Shown: positions 17,134-25,554 of the stretch, in pieces
How positions within the stretch are numbered: the stretch's first letter is position 1
How the letters are laid out: each line of letters begins with the position of its first letter
NCBI RefSeq assembly: GCF_006864365.1
Contig: NZ_QHLJ01000002.1
Coordinates: forward strand, 180,494-244,493
DNA from: Campylobacter sp. MIT 99-7217
GTDB taxonomy: Bacteria > Campylobacterota > Campylobacteria > Campylobacterales > Campylobacteraceae
DNA length: 64,000 nt
Direction: 5' to 3'
Translations under genes and position numbers: made by a program
The notes under the pieces: model-generated
What the model was told of the DNA's origin: nothing
The model's input: the letters and a program-made list of their open reading frames with translations, nothing else
Database searches by the model: none

Positions 17134-18351
17134 ATGCTTGTTAATAAGAGTTTTGAGATACAATCTTGTGATGATATAGAGCTTAAGCTTAAGAGAAAAA
17201 ATTTACTTGAGTACCGCATAAGTTATGATAAAAGCAAAGATTTAAAAGCCATAGTTTTCATAGTACCTGGTTTTGGAGATAATCAAAATATTTCTTTTTT
17301 AGACTTTGATAGAGAGTTTCTTGCTAAAAATTATAGCGTAATGGCGGTAAGCGTTTTTCATCACTGCTTTGCAAACAGACCTGGCATCAATAAAGAAGAA
17401 AAATATAATGCCCAAATTTTACCTACCCAAAAAGGTCTTGATGAGTTAAATAGACTTTTAGCAAGCTTTGGGGGGGGGGCTTTTAAAAGGGAACTAAACG
17501 CACAGGAGTTTAAAAGCCTTTGCTTTTATATAGATGAACTGATAAGTAAGGCTTCTTATAATGGAGATAAAATTGGCATAGAATGTGATTTAATCCCTGC
17601 AAACGATGAATATCAAAACTATGGCATAATGCAAGCTATAGATCATATCAATGCGCTAAAGGATATCATCAAGCATTTTCCAAGCCTTCATAAGCTGCCC
17701 AGAATTTATGCAGGAGCTTCTCATGGAGCTTATGTGAGTATGCTTGTAGCTAAAATAGCTCCTTATTTTGCTGATGGAGTGATCGAAAACTCAGGCCCTA
17801 CTTTGCCATATTTGCCCTTTATCCTAGGGCGTGAGTTAAGCCAGTGTGATTTTTATGTTAATTCTTTTAAAAATCTTCTTTTACTTTGCACCACAAAAAG
17901 CCTTTGGACGCGTAATGAAAACTCGCCCTTTTTCTTTGATGAAGCACATTATCTCATACGCACCCTTTTAAATCCTGCTCATTTACAAAGCCAGCAAAGG
18001 ACTAATAATAAGACTATTTTTACACATTATCATAGCCTTCAAGATAAGGGTGCAAGTGCGGAGCATAAAATAAGCTTTCATAAGCTTTTAAAAGAACTTG
18101 GCTTTGATAGTACTTTGCACTTAATAAAAGATGAAAGCGAGCTTGATGGAAGATTTATAAAAAGCTTAGAGCACGGCTTAAGACTTAGCAATAAAAATCT
18201 TTTAAAAAAAGAACTGCCACCTTTGCTTAAAAAACTTGAAAATAAAGATTTTAAAAGCACAAATAATGAATTTGAACTTTTGCACTCATGCAAGGATAAA
18301 AACTATATTTTTCAAAACAACAAAGATGGCTTTAGGCTTAGGATTTTGTAA
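17134..18351 (+). CDS. DUF2920 alpha/beta hydrolase-like protein 2, phase ON
   Basis: This is a 405-residue paralogue of the genes at 15824 and 20257. The hydrolase elbow is AGASHGAYVSML (about residue 193) and the late His motif is LEHGLRLSNK. The G10 tract lies at residue 113 (SFGGGAF), a different place from its two paralogues, and is in frame. Its last 14 bases overlap the convergent ketosynthase-like gene. The ATG follows AAAAAGG. Function in glycan modification is inferred from family and locus. Confidence 0.85.
   Translation: MLVNKSFEIQSCDDIELKLKRKNLLEYRISYDKSKDLKAIVFIVPGFGDNQNISFLDFDREFLAKNYSVMAVSVFHHCFANRPGINKEEKYNAQILPTQKGLDELNRLLASFGGGAFKRELNAQEFKSLCFYIDELISKASYNGDKIGIECDLIPANDEYQNYGIMQAIDHINALKDIIKHFPSLHKLPRIYAGASHGAYVSMLVAKIAPYFADGVIENSGPTLPYLPFILGRELSQCDFYVNSFKNLLLLCTTKSLWTRNENSPFFFDEAHYLIRTLLNPAHLQSQQRTNNKTIFTHYHSLQDKGASAEHKISFHKLLKELGFDSTLHLIKDESELDGRFIKSLEHGLRLSNKNLLKKELPPLLKKLENKDFKSTNNEFELLHSCKDKNYIFQNNKDGFRLRIL
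17470..17479. repeat. Poly-G tract (10) in DUF2920 gene 2
   Basis: Ten Gs in the coding sense at codon 113; reading frame intact at this length. Confidence 0.95.
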
Positions 18352-19390
18352 AATCATAAATTTTAATCATGCTTTTAAGCTTTTCAAAATTAATTTTTAA
18401 GGCTAAGGCATTAAAAACTATGCCTGTTCCAAAGCTAGCTAAAAGGCTGAAATTTGTATTTTCTAAGCCATCTTTTTTGCTAAAAAGCTCAATCCCCCCC
18501 CCCAGCTTTGCATTTTCAGCCCTTAGGGCTAGTTCAAGTGGGATTTTGTTGATATTAGCATCGCCAAAATTTCTAAAAAGCTCATCATCTTTATACTCAA
18601 AGCCCATTTTTTCCAAGAGTCTTTTTTTAAAAAAGGCATTAGGAGCTTGCAAAAAAAGCTCTCCTCTTTTAAGCTTCGCTTCTTTTAAAAAATCCTCAAA
18701 AAAGTGCGGGAACTTATCCATTACAAAAGAAAAGATAAAGTCCCCATCAACTTTTATAAAATCATCAAAGCTCTCATTAAAGGCATTGCAAGGCAGGGTT
18801 TCTTTTAGGGCATATTGGCTGTGAGTTTGCTGGGTGTAAAAGGCAGTTTCTTTTATCTTTGATTTTTCTATCAAAAGAGCACTAGCACTGTCTGTATTAC
18901 TTAAAAACAAGGCTCTATCCTTAGGGCTTAGCTTTTTTGACTTGGTATTAACGCAAATTAAAACCACGCTTTGAATATCTTCATTTTCAAGGGCTAAAAA
19001 GGCTTTAAAAAGCCCTTGCAAAAAGCCGGCACAAAAGCTTATTTCATCAAAGCAAAGCACATTTTCATTCAAATTTAAGCCCTTTGCCACCAAAGAGGAT
19101 AAAGAAGGGCAGTAAAAATCAGGAGTAAAGCTTGAAAGAACGAGCATATCAAGTCTTTTAGCCAAGGGTTCAAGCTCAAAAAGTCCTTCTAAGGCTTTAA
19201 TGGCCAAATCACTAGCAAAGACTTGCTTAGGTGCGTTAAAATGAGTTCTTATGCCACTTTGCAAACTTAAAAGCTCATATTTTTTAAGGCTTAAATTGCA
19301 TTCTTTTAATTCCTCTTCTAAGCTTTTTAACTGCCTTGGCAAGGCTATGCTAAGGGCTTTGATACTGTGATTTTTAAGTTTTATTTTCAT
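18338..19390 (-). CDS. Ketosynthase III-like acyltransferase (FabH2/Cj1303-type), phase ON
   Basis: The 350-residue thiolase-fold protein has the nucleophilic Cys region as ISFCAGFLQGL (about residue 125) and ends with the GTGIVFNAL glycine motif. The usual KAS III His (HQAN) aligns with QAPN and the usual Asn (GN) with FGDAN, so only the Cys of Cys-His-Asn is obvious. Such enzymes may transfer acyl groups rather than condense carbon chains. A G10 tract (residue 296) is in frame. The start overlaps the AAC(3)-like stop by one base, and an acyl carrier gene lies nearby, matching Cj1303/Cj1304 as a glycan acylation set. Confidence 0.78.
   Translation of the reverse strand: MKIKLKNHSIKALSIALPRQLKSLEEELKECNLSLKKYELLSLQSGIRTHFNAPKQVFASDLAIKALEGLFELEPLAKRLDMLVLSSFTPDFYCPSLSSLVAKGLNLNENVLCFDEISFCAGFLQGLFKAFLALENEDIQSVVLICVNTKSKKLSPKDRALFLSNTDSASALLIEKSKIKETAFYTQQTHSQYALKETLPCNAFNESFDDFIKVDGDFIFSFVMDKFPHFFEDFLKEAKLKRGELFLQAPNAFFKKRLLEKMGFEYKDDELFRNFGDANINKIPLELALRAENAKLGGGIELFSKKDGLENTNFSLLASFGTGIVFNALALKINFEKLKSMIKIYDFTKS
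18494..18503. repeat. Poly-C/G tract (10) in the KAS III-like gene
   Basis: Ten Cs on the plus strand; in the coding sense KLGGGIEL. The frame is open at this length, so the gene is ON. Confidence 0.95.
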
Positions 19391-20178
19391 TAATTTTCCT
19401 TTTGCAAAAGCACTTCTTCATCTTCTTTTAAAGCCTTTAAAAAGCTTTGTAAATAAGGCTTTGCATTAATAAGCGTAAGGCTTGCATTAGCAAAGCTTAA
19501 GCTTTTAAAATTTAAATCTTGCTTTAAAAGTTCAATTTGCTTTTCAACACTTAAATTTGAGTTTTTTTCTAAGCTTCTAACAAAATATTCTATATTTTTT
19601 TGATAAGCCTTTCCAGCCTCATCAATTAAGATTCCGCTAAATTTTTTAAAATACCTATAGCTTACTCCAGCTTTTTCTTCTACAAAATGAGTGAAGGTAT
19701 AGCCTGAGTTTTGCATACCAAAAAGTAAAATTTTACCCTCATTTTTAGCTAACTCATCATACACGCAGCCCTCACCAAAACAAGAGCTAGTATCCTTTAA
19801 AAAAAGCTCTTCCTTAGCACCTTTTATGGCAAAAGAAAAGATAGGATCATTTGTGCGTTTGACCCCCTTTTGCTTTCTAAAAAACTCAGTTAATACCCCC
19901 ATAGTGCTTTTTGAATGCGTCTTATCAAAGGCTTCATTTTTACAAAAGCTATAAGTAAAGCTTGGCATTATCAAAGTTCCTCTTTGTCCTAAGGCCTTAT
20001 AAAAGCACTCAAGCAAGGCTTTTAAAAACTCATCTTTGCTTAAAAGTGGCTTTCCAAAATTAAAAAGCTCAGTATGCACACAAAGTATATCGCCTTCTTT
20101 TATGCCAAGTTCTTGCAAGCTCTTAATTAAATCTCTGTTTGTATAATTTTTATCCCTAGTGCTTATTAATTCTTTCAT
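19390..20178 (-). CDS. AAC(3)-family N-acyltransferase (Cj1296/Cj1297-like)
   Basis: The protein (about 262 residues) has aminoglycoside 3-N-acetyltransferase family features: CVHTELFNFG early, TLIMPSFTYSF, and GMQNSGYTFTHFVEE with the family His. I chose the ATG at 20178 (MKELISTRDKNYT) rather than the one at 20202 because the latter falls in an operator-like palindrome and AGGATA precedes the former. In a glycosylation island it is more likely to acylate an amino sugar than to give drug resistance. In C. jejuni the equivalent lies between Cj1295 and the GNAT gene, which here sit 38 kb away. Confidence 0.8.
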   Translation of the reverse strand: MKELISTRDKNYTNRDLIKSLQELGIKEGDILCVHTELFNFGKPLLSKDEFLKALLECFYKALGQRGTLIMPSFTYSFCKNEAFDKTHSKSTMGVLTEFFRKQKGVKRTNDPIFSFAIKGAKEELFLKDTSSCFGEGCVYDELAKNEGKILLFGMQNSGYTFTHFVEEKAGVSYRYFKKFSGILIDEAGKAYQKNIEYFVRSLEKNSNLSVEKQIELLKQDLNFKSLSFANASLTLINAKPYLQSFLKALKEDEEVLLQKEN

Positions 20179-20201
20179 TATCCTAAACCTTAATTTCGCC
20201 A

Positions 20202-20234
20202 TTTTAGCTAAAAATAAATTTCTTTTAGCTAAAA
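20202..20234. promoter_or_regulatory. Two identical 12-bp palindromes in a divergent promoter region
   Basis: TTTTAGCTAAAA occurs at 20202-20213 and again at 20223-20234, centres 21 bases apart, which is two helical turns on one DNA face. They lie between the AAC(3)-like and third DUF2920 genes. A dimeric regulator binding cooperatively would fit; no regulator is identified. Confidence 0.45.
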
Positions 20235-20256
20235 TTAAGCCCTAAAAGGAAAAACT

Positions 20257-21507
20257 ATGCTTATAAGAAAAAAGCTTAAATTTAAATCAAGCCATGATTT
20301 AGAGCTTAATATCAAAAGAGAAGAAGATCCTGATTTTGTCATGCATTATGATGATGAAAAGACTCCTAAGGCCTTTGTTTTTGTGCTTCAAGGCTGGGGA
20401 AGTTCAGCCGATGATAAGTTTTTAAATTTATATCTTGAATATTTTGCAAAAAAATATGAGCTTGTTATGGTGAGTGTTAATTATCACTGCATTTATAACC
20501 GCTTTGATCTTGGGTCTCATTTTATGCTTGATGAAAGAGATAAAAGCATACTTGAAAAAGAATGTGAAAAAATAGATATTAAGCTTAGTAAGGAACTTTT
20601 AAATCAAAAAATAGAAAAAGCTAAGGTCTATGAGCTAGTACAAGCCTTAAATTATAAGCTTAGTGAGCTTAAAAAGGCTTCATTTTTAAAAGGCGATTTT
20701 AGGCTTAAACTTCACGCAAGTATAGTTCCTAAAAGAAAGGAGTATCAAAATTTTGGCCTTATGGCTGCTCTTGATATCTTAAATGCTGCACTTTTTGTAA
20801 AAAAGCTTTTCAATGCTAGGGGGGGGGGGGGTTCGCCTCTTATATTAGCTGGTGAATCTTACGGAGCCTACCTTAGTATGCTTTGTGCTAAGCTTGCTCC
20901 TTGGCTTGTTGATGGGCTGATTGAAAACTCAGGTGGGGTTGAGATCTTACCTTGGCATGTGGGCCTTGGAAAGGAACTTGACTTCACAAAATACCCTGAA
21001 TTAGCCCCCATTGAAAATGAAACTTATGAAAACTTATCTATCTACACCTCAACCAAAAGCCTTTGGAACTTAGATGAGAAAAGCAAATTTTATTTTAGCC
21101 CTGCAAGAAAGGCTATAAGAACCCTTTTAAATAAAGAGCATTTAAAAACTATGGCAGGGCTAGCAAGACCCCTTTATGTGAGCTATCACTGCAAATTTGA
21201 TCCCGTAGCCTCCTTTGAGGCTAAAAAAGAATTTATTAATGAGCTTTTAGCCCTTGGCTTTGAGGTGGATTTTAAGTCTATTGTCAGTGAAAATCAAGTA
21301 GATGGCAAATTTATCAAAAATTTAAATCACGGTATGGATACACCCCTTAAAATGCTTATAGAAAAAGAACTTTTTCCCTTACTTCAAAGGCTTGAAAATA
21401 GAAAAAAGCCAAACTGTGAAAAAAATATAAGCTATCTTTGTGATGACTTGCTTTATAATTTTTTTGAAGAAGAGGATCAATTGAAGCTCAAAATAAAAGG
21501 GCTTTGA
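20257..21507 (+). CDS. DUF2920 alpha/beta hydrolase-like protein 3, phase ON
   Basis: This 416-residue paralogue is closest in layout to the gene at 15824. It has the elbow AGESYGAYLSML (about residue 200), the ENSGGVEILPWHVG block and late LNHGMDTPLK. The longest tract of the window, G13 at residue 188 (RGGGGSP), is in frame, so the gene is ON. AAAAGGA precedes the ATG. A strong terminator begins in its last codons. It is convergent with the acyl carrier gene at 21712. Confidence 0.86.
   Translation: MLIRKKLKFKSSHDLELNIKREEDPDFVMHYDDEKTPKAFVFVLQGWGSSADDKFLNLYLEYFAKKYELVMVSVNYHCIYNRFDLGSHFMLDERDKSILEKECEKIDIKLSKELLNQKIEKAKVYELVQALNYKLSELKKASFLKGDFRLKLHASIVPKRKEYQNFGLMAALDILNAALFVKKLFNARGGGGSPLILAGESYGAYLSMLCAKLAPWLVDGLIENSGGVEILPWHVGLGKELDFTKYPELAPIENETYENLSIYTSTKSLWNLDEKSKFYFSPARKAIRTLLNKEHLKTMAGLARPLYVSYHCKFDPVASFEAKKEFINELLALGFEVDFKSIVSENQVDGKFIKNLNHGMDTPLKMLIEKELFPLLQRLENRKKPNCEKNISYLCDDLLYNFFEEEDQLKLKIKGL
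20819..20831. repeat. Poly-G tract (13) in DUF2920 gene 3
   Basis: Thirteen Gs in the coding sense; the longest homopolymeric G run in the window and so probably the most mutable. Confidence 0.95.
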
Positions 21508-21527
21508 AAAGAATTTAAAGCCCTTTT
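21495..21527 (+). terminator. Intrinsic terminator of DUF2920 gene 3
   Basis: The arms AAAAGGGCTTT (21495-21505) and AAAGCCCTTTT (21517-21527) pair perfectly across an 11-base loop, with the stop codon in the first arm. The 3' arm ends in a T run. Confidence 0.7.
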
Positions 21528-21711
21528 AAGGCTAATTTAAAGAGCCTTTAAGGCTTTAGTGAGCTAAATTTAAGCTCTTTATGGGTGAAAGAAGCTTTAA
21601 ATTAGTCATTTGAGTTAAAAGGCTTTAGACAAGAAAGCAATTTTAGGACAATTTTTAGACTAGTAAAGCCTTTAAGCTCCTATTTAAATCTTAAAATTTT
21701 TTAAATAAAAC

Positions 21712-21936
21712 TTAGCCAAAGGCCTCTTTTAGCATCTTGCTAATAGCTTCAAAGCTTTCAAAATTTTCAGCCCTTATAAAATCAGCCTCCAAGGCCTTAC
21801 CATAGCTTTTTTCTATCTCAGCTACCAAGGCCATTATATCAATGCTATCTATGATATCATCGCTAATAAGATTATTCATCTCACTCGTAATATCCTCTCT
21901 TTCAATAGCCTTAAAAAGCTCTTTAATTTCTTTCAT
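21712..21936 (-). CDS. Acyl carrier protein, copy 1
   Basis: This 74-residue ACP has the phosphopantetheine serine in DDIIDSIDIMAL (about residues 28-39). It differs from the copy at 60932 in only two residues visible to me (R/K and S/N near the C-terminus). It presumably carries an activated acyl or aminoacyl group used in glycan modification, like Cj1299/Cj1304/Cj1308. It is cut off from its usual GNAT neighbour: only the last 49 bases of that upstream gene remain here. Confidence 0.88.
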   Translation of the reverse strand: MKEIKELFKAIEREDITSEMNNLISDDIIDSIDIMALVAEIEKSYGKALEADFIRAENFESFEAISKMLKEAFG

Positions 21937-21985
21937 TTTTTCTCCTTTTCATAAAATTTAAGCTCTGTTTTAGCAAAGCTAAAGC
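21712..21985. repeat. Inverted repeat, left copy (ACP gene plus 3' end of GNAT gene)
   Basis: This 274-bp stretch is the inverse of 60883-61156, aligned without gaps and with about ten mismatches by eye. It includes 49 bases upstream of the ACP that at the other end are the 3' end of an acetyltransferase gene. Similarity stops abruptly on both sides. Confidence 0.92.
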
Positions 21986-21998
21986 TAAGAAAAACTTT

Positions 21999-22243
21999 TT
22001 AAGATTTAAAGGGATAGTGATTCTTTTTAGTATCATTTTTAGCGAGTTTAACTTGAATTTGCTTTTCAAACTCTATAATCTTATTTAACCTATTCTTTAA
22101 AGTTTAAATGCATTTCCTCCAACTCCACAACCAAAACAATAAAATATATTTTTTCCAGAATTTACCATGAAAGAGAGCATTCTTTCATCGTGAAAAGGAC
22201 AAAGTATCTTAAAATTGTGCAAGAGCAAAAAATACTCCACCGC
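21999..22243 (-). pseudogene. Decayed primase (CHC2 zinc-finger) gene fragment
   Basis: On the minus strand 22243-22097 encodes a short frame with CPFHDER and YCFGCGVGGNAFKL, the Cys-His-Cys-Cys zinc finger of DnaG-type and phage or plasmid primases. It ends in a TAA. A second short frame follows (RLNKIIEFEKQIQ to HYPFKS, stopping at 21999). The rest of a primase is absent. This is a remnant of a mobile element or duplicated primase. Confidence 0.65.
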
Positions 22244-22328
22244 TTATAAAATATCGCTTTTTTGCTTTGATTCCTTCTAAATATAATGTTATTTTATCTT
22301 TTTGACCTTCATTATTAAACCCATTTTT

Positions 22329-22451
22329 TCATAAATAAAAGGCAACTAAAATACACAAACCAATACAAAATATAAATAAATATTTGCAAAAATTGGATAA
22401 AGGCTGATAAAAAGCTAAAGCTTCATTAAATAAACTTAACAAATCTAACAT
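22329..22451 (-). CDS. Small membrane protein (40 residues), possibly truncated by an internal TGA
   Basis: The ATG at 22451 follows a good AAAAAGGAG site. Residues 24-40 form one hydrophobic segment (YLFIFCIGLCILVAFYL). After the TGA the same frame stays open for 39 more residues (KNGFNNEGQKDK onwards) to a TAA at 22209-22211, so the ancestral protein was probably about 80 residues. It precedes the primase fragment in the same direction and shares its upstream sequence with the nuclease gene at 63795. I do not recognise it. Confidence 0.45.
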   Translation of the reverse strand: MLDLLSLFNEALAFYQPLSNFCKYLFIFCIGLCILVAFYL

Positions 22452-22600
22452 TTTTAAACTCCTTTTTAGTATACTTTTTAGACATCAAAAAACAAAAGAA
22501 GGAAATATATATCGTAATTACGGCTTTTATTTCGGAATTTTATTTGAGTTGTCTTTTTATTTTTTATTATTCAAAAAAACGCAAGGGCTTAAATAAACTA
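22452..22600 (-). promoter_or_regulatory. Upstream region of the small ORF, sharing a block with the nuclease promoter
   Basis: On the minus strand AGCCCTTGCG, then T7 (22579-22573), then GAATAATAAAAA occurs here. The same block with T13 precedes the nuclease gene at 63795. It probably forms the promoter of the small ORF, with a long leader. Confidence 0.45.
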
Positions 22601-23005
22601 AAATAAAGGCAATAAAATCTAAAAAATTTATAAAAATTTTGAGTTGTAAAATAAATGGAAAATAAAATAATTCGGTATTGCTATAAGAACTTATCATTCT
22701 TTATTTATCATGAAAAATTGTAACATTATTTTTGTTTGCTTATCTATAGTAGAAGTATTTTCTAAAGACTTATTTTTAAACTTGTAACGATTAGGATAAA
22801 TTCTTTCTTATTTTTATATAGGTTTGTAGAAAAAGTATGAAAATATCCTAATTATAAAAACACAATTTTTCATTATTATAAGTTTAAAGTGTTTCATTTT
22901 GAAACGAAATTTGCATTTTTTAAATTTGAGATGTGATTTTCAGTATATAGGAATAATACATACAATATAATTAATCATAATTTATATTCAAGGAGGATTT
23001 TCATT
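22601..23005 (+). promoter_or_regulatory. oppA upstream region with promoter and palindrome
   Basis: There is no gene in this stretch. A TATAAT at 22966-22971 lies about 35 bases before the oppA ATG, and AAGGAGG provides a strong ribosome site. About 65 bases upstream of the -10, GTTTCA-TTT-TGAAAC (22891-22905) is a perfect palindrome that could be an operator. The rest is very AT-rich without recognisable coding. Confidence 0.5.
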
Positions 23006-24613
23006 ATGAAAAAATTAACCTGTGTCTTTTTGGTTTTAACCAGCTTGCTTTTCGCTGTGCAGCCTAAGGCTGGAGAAAAGCTTGCTTCAAATCAAATTTT
23101 TACCTATAACGCAGGAGCAGCTCCGCAATCCTTAGATCCTGCTAAGGTTGAGGGTGTTCCTGAGGGTATTTTTGCAAGAAATTTATTTGAAACTCTTATC
23201 ATTTCTGATGTAGATGATAAGATAAAGCCTGGTGTTGCTATAAAATGGGAGCATAGCAATGATTATAAAACTTGGACCTTTACGCTTAGAAAAGACGCTA
23301 AGTGGTCAAATGGAGATCCTGTTTTAGCAAGTGATTTTGTTTTTGCGTGGAAAAGGCTAGCTGATCCAAAAACAGCTTCTCCTTATGCTTCTTTTTTGAA
23401 CTACATGAAGCTTAAAAATGCCTCTTCTATCATCAGTGGCAGAATGCCATCAAGCTCTCTTGGAGTAGAGGCAAAAGATGATTATACCCTTGTTTTGCAC
23501 TTGGAAGATTCTGTGCCTTATGCTGATTTGCTTACTCAGTTTTATGTGCTTTCTCCTGTGCCTCAAAAGGTAGTTGAAAAATTGGGCGATTCTTGGAGTG
23601 ATCCTAAAAATATCGTTACCAACGGAGCTTTCAAGATTGATTCTTTGGTTGTGAATGAAGAGGCGATTTTATCTAAAAATCCTTATTATTGGGATGCGAA
23701 AAATGTCGTGTTAGATAAGGTAAGATTACTTCAAATCGCAAATCAATCAGTAGCTTATACTCGCTATAGAGCGGGCAGTCTTGATGTGTCTAAATTCCCT
23801 TTAGAACTTTTTGATAGCATTAAAAAAGATTATCCAAAAGAGCTTACCATAGGACCTAGCCTTTGTACTTATTTTTATGAATTTAATGTAAAAAAACCTC
23901 CTTTTAATGATGTGAAAGTTCGTAAAGCCTTAACTATGTCTTTGGATAGAGATATACTCACTGATCAAATTCTTAAACAAGGGCAAAAACCAGCTTATAC
24001 CTTTTCTCCGCCTGCTATTCAAGGAGCTTCAGCTATAGTTGCACCTGAGTATTCAAAATGGAGTAAGCAAAAAAGAAATGAAGAAGCTATCAAGCTTTTA
24101 GAGCAAGCTGGTTATAGCAAGGCTAAGCCTTTAAATTTCACTCTTTTATACAATACAAATGAAGATCATAAAAAACTAGCCCTTGCTGTTTCTTCTATTT
24201 GGAAGCAAAATTTAAAAGGACTTGTCAATGTCAAGCTTCAAAATCAAGAATGGAAAACCTTTCTTTCAACCAGACGCTTAGGTCAGCAACAAATGTCAAG
24301 AGCTGCTTGGTGTTCTGATTATAATGAAGCAAGTAGCTTCTTAAATACTTTTACAACAGGTTCTTCAAACAATCAAGGTGGTTTTTCAAATGCTCAGTTT
24401 GATGAGATGATGAAAACAGCTACAAAAGCAAAGACTGATGAGGAAAGAGCTAAAATTTATGCTAAGGCAGAGGAAATTCTTTACAATGAAGCAGCTCTTG
24501 CTCCAGCTTACTTCTATACAGAGTCTCAGATCATCAAACCTTATGTAAGAGGATATAAGATCAAACCTTCAAGAAGTTATTACTTTAAAGATGTTTATAT
24601 TTTAGAACATTGA
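23006..24613 (+). CDS. oppA: OppA: oligopeptide ABC transporter substrate-binding protein
   Basis: This is a 535-residue periplasmic SBP family 5 protein with a signal peptide ending around residue 18 (LLFAVQ). Many stretches resemble E. coli OppA, such as IEGVPE-like KVEGVPEGIFARNLFE, LRKDAKWSNGDPV, DPKTASPYASFL and PPFNDVKVRKAL. That favours peptide uptake over the nickel-binding homologues of C. jejuni (Cj1580-Cj1584). First gene of a five-gene rightward operon. Confidence 0.9.
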   Translation: MKKLTCVFLVLTSLLFAVQPKAGEKLASNQIFTYNAGAAPQSLDPAKVEGVPEGIFARNLFETLIISDVDDKIKPGVAIKWEHSNDYKTWTFTLRKDAKWSNGDPVLASDFVFAWKRLADPKTASPYASFLNYMKLKNASSIISGRMPSSSLGVEAKDDYTLVLHLEDSVPYADLLTQFYVLSPVPQKVVEKLGDSWSDPKNIVTNGAFKIDSLVVNEEAILSKNPYYWDAKNVVLDKVRLLQIANQSVAYTRYRAGSLDVSKFPLELFDSIKKDYPKELTIGPSLCTYFYEFNVKKPPFNDVKVRKALTMSLDRDILTDQILKQGQKPAYTFSPPAIQGASAIVAPEYSKWSKQKRNEEAIKLLEQAGYSKAKPLNFTLLYNTNEDHKKLALAVSSIWKQNLKGLVNVKLQNQEWKTFLSTRRLGQQQMSRAAWCSDYNEASSFLNTFTTGSSNNQGGFSNAQFDEMMKTATKAKTDEERAKIYAKAEEILYNEAALAPAYFYTESQIIKPYVRGYKIKPSRSYYFKDVYILEH

Positions 24614-24623
24614 GGAAGCTAGG

Positions 24624-25544
24624 GTGTTAAAATTTATATTTTTTCGTATCTTACAAGCTTTACCTACCTTATTTGTGCTTATTACAGTCTCATTTTTTTT
24701 AATGAGACTAGCACCTGGAAGTCCCTTTATGGGCGAAGTGGCTTATCCTCCTGAGGTAATGGCAAATATCAATGCCAAATACGGACTTGATAAACCTTTG
24801 CTTGTTCAGTATCTTACTTATCTTGGTTCTTTGTTGCAAGGAGATTTTGGACCAAGTTTTGTTTATAAGGATCTTTCTGTTAATGATCTTTTAGCCCAAG
24901 CCTTTCCAGTATCGATTAGCTTAGGCATTATAGCCTTTTGTTTTGCTGTGGTTATTGGCGTAAGCATAGGTATCACAGCAGCTTTAAATCAAAACAGCAT
25001 TTTAGATTACTGCGTTATGGCTTTTGCTATGATAGGGGTTGTTTTACCAAGCTTTATCATAGCTCCTTTGCTTGTTTTGATCTTTGCTATAAATTTGGAG
25101 TTTTTACCATCAGGTGGTTGGAACAACGGCGATCCTAAATTTATGATCTTGCCTGTAGCTGCTCTTTGTATAGCTTATATGGCAGCAATTGCTAGGATTA
25201 CAAGAGGTTCTATGATAGAAATTTTGCATTCTGATTTTATACGAACAGCAAGATCTAAAGGACTTTCATCATTAAGAATTCTTTTTAAACATGCCTTAAA
25301 ACCAGCCTTAATTCCGGTAGTTTCTTATCTTTCTCCAGCCTTTGTGGGTATTATCACAGGCTCAGTTGTAATAGAAACCTTGTTTACCATACCAGGAGTA
25401 GGACAGCTCTTTGTAAATGGGGCCTTAAATAGAGATTATTCTTTGGTGCTTTCTCTTACTATCATTGTAGGAGCACTAACCATACTCTTTAATGCCATAG
25501 CTGATATACTCTATGCCTTTTTAGATCCTAAGATCACTCACTAA
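24624..25544 (+). CDS. oppB: OppB: peptide ABC transporter permease
   Basis: The 306-residue inner-membrane permease has several hydrophobic segments beginning at residue 8, and the EAA-type loop around SKGLSSLRILFKHALKPALIP. It starts with GTG at 24624, eleven bases after the oppA stop, behind GAGGAAGC. It forms the transmembrane pore with OppC. Confidence 0.9.
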   Translation: MLKFIFFRILQALPTLFVLITVSFFLMRLAPGSPFMGEVAYPPEVMANINAKYGLDKPLLVQYLTYLGSLLQGDFGPSFVYKDLSVNDLLAQAFPVSISLGIIAFCFAVVIGVSIGITAALNQNSILDYCVMAFAMIGVVLPSFIIAPLLVLIFAINLEFLPSGGWNNGDPKFMILPVAALCIAYMAAIARITRGSMIEILHSDFIRTARSKGLSSLRILFKHALKPALIPVVSYLSPAFVGIITGSVVIETLFTIPGVGQLFVNGALNRDYSLVLSLTIIVGALTILFNAIADILYAFLDPKITH

Positions 25545-25554
25545 GGACTTTGTG

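Noticed and set aside
18369..18824. 151-codon open frame opposite the KAS III-like gene
   Set aside because: It is antisense to a gene with clear family motifs; composition is that of a mirrored frame (Ser, Lys, Phe and Leu runs), and it has no motif of its own.
19390..20178. Aminoglycoside resistance gene
   Set aside because: The family is AAC(3)-like but the location in a flagellar glycosylation island and the Cj1296/Cj1297 parallel point to sugar acylation.
22891..22905. GTTTCATTTTGAAAC as the start of a CRISPR repeat
   Set aside because: It occurs once; no repeated spacer-repeat series is present anywhere in the window.
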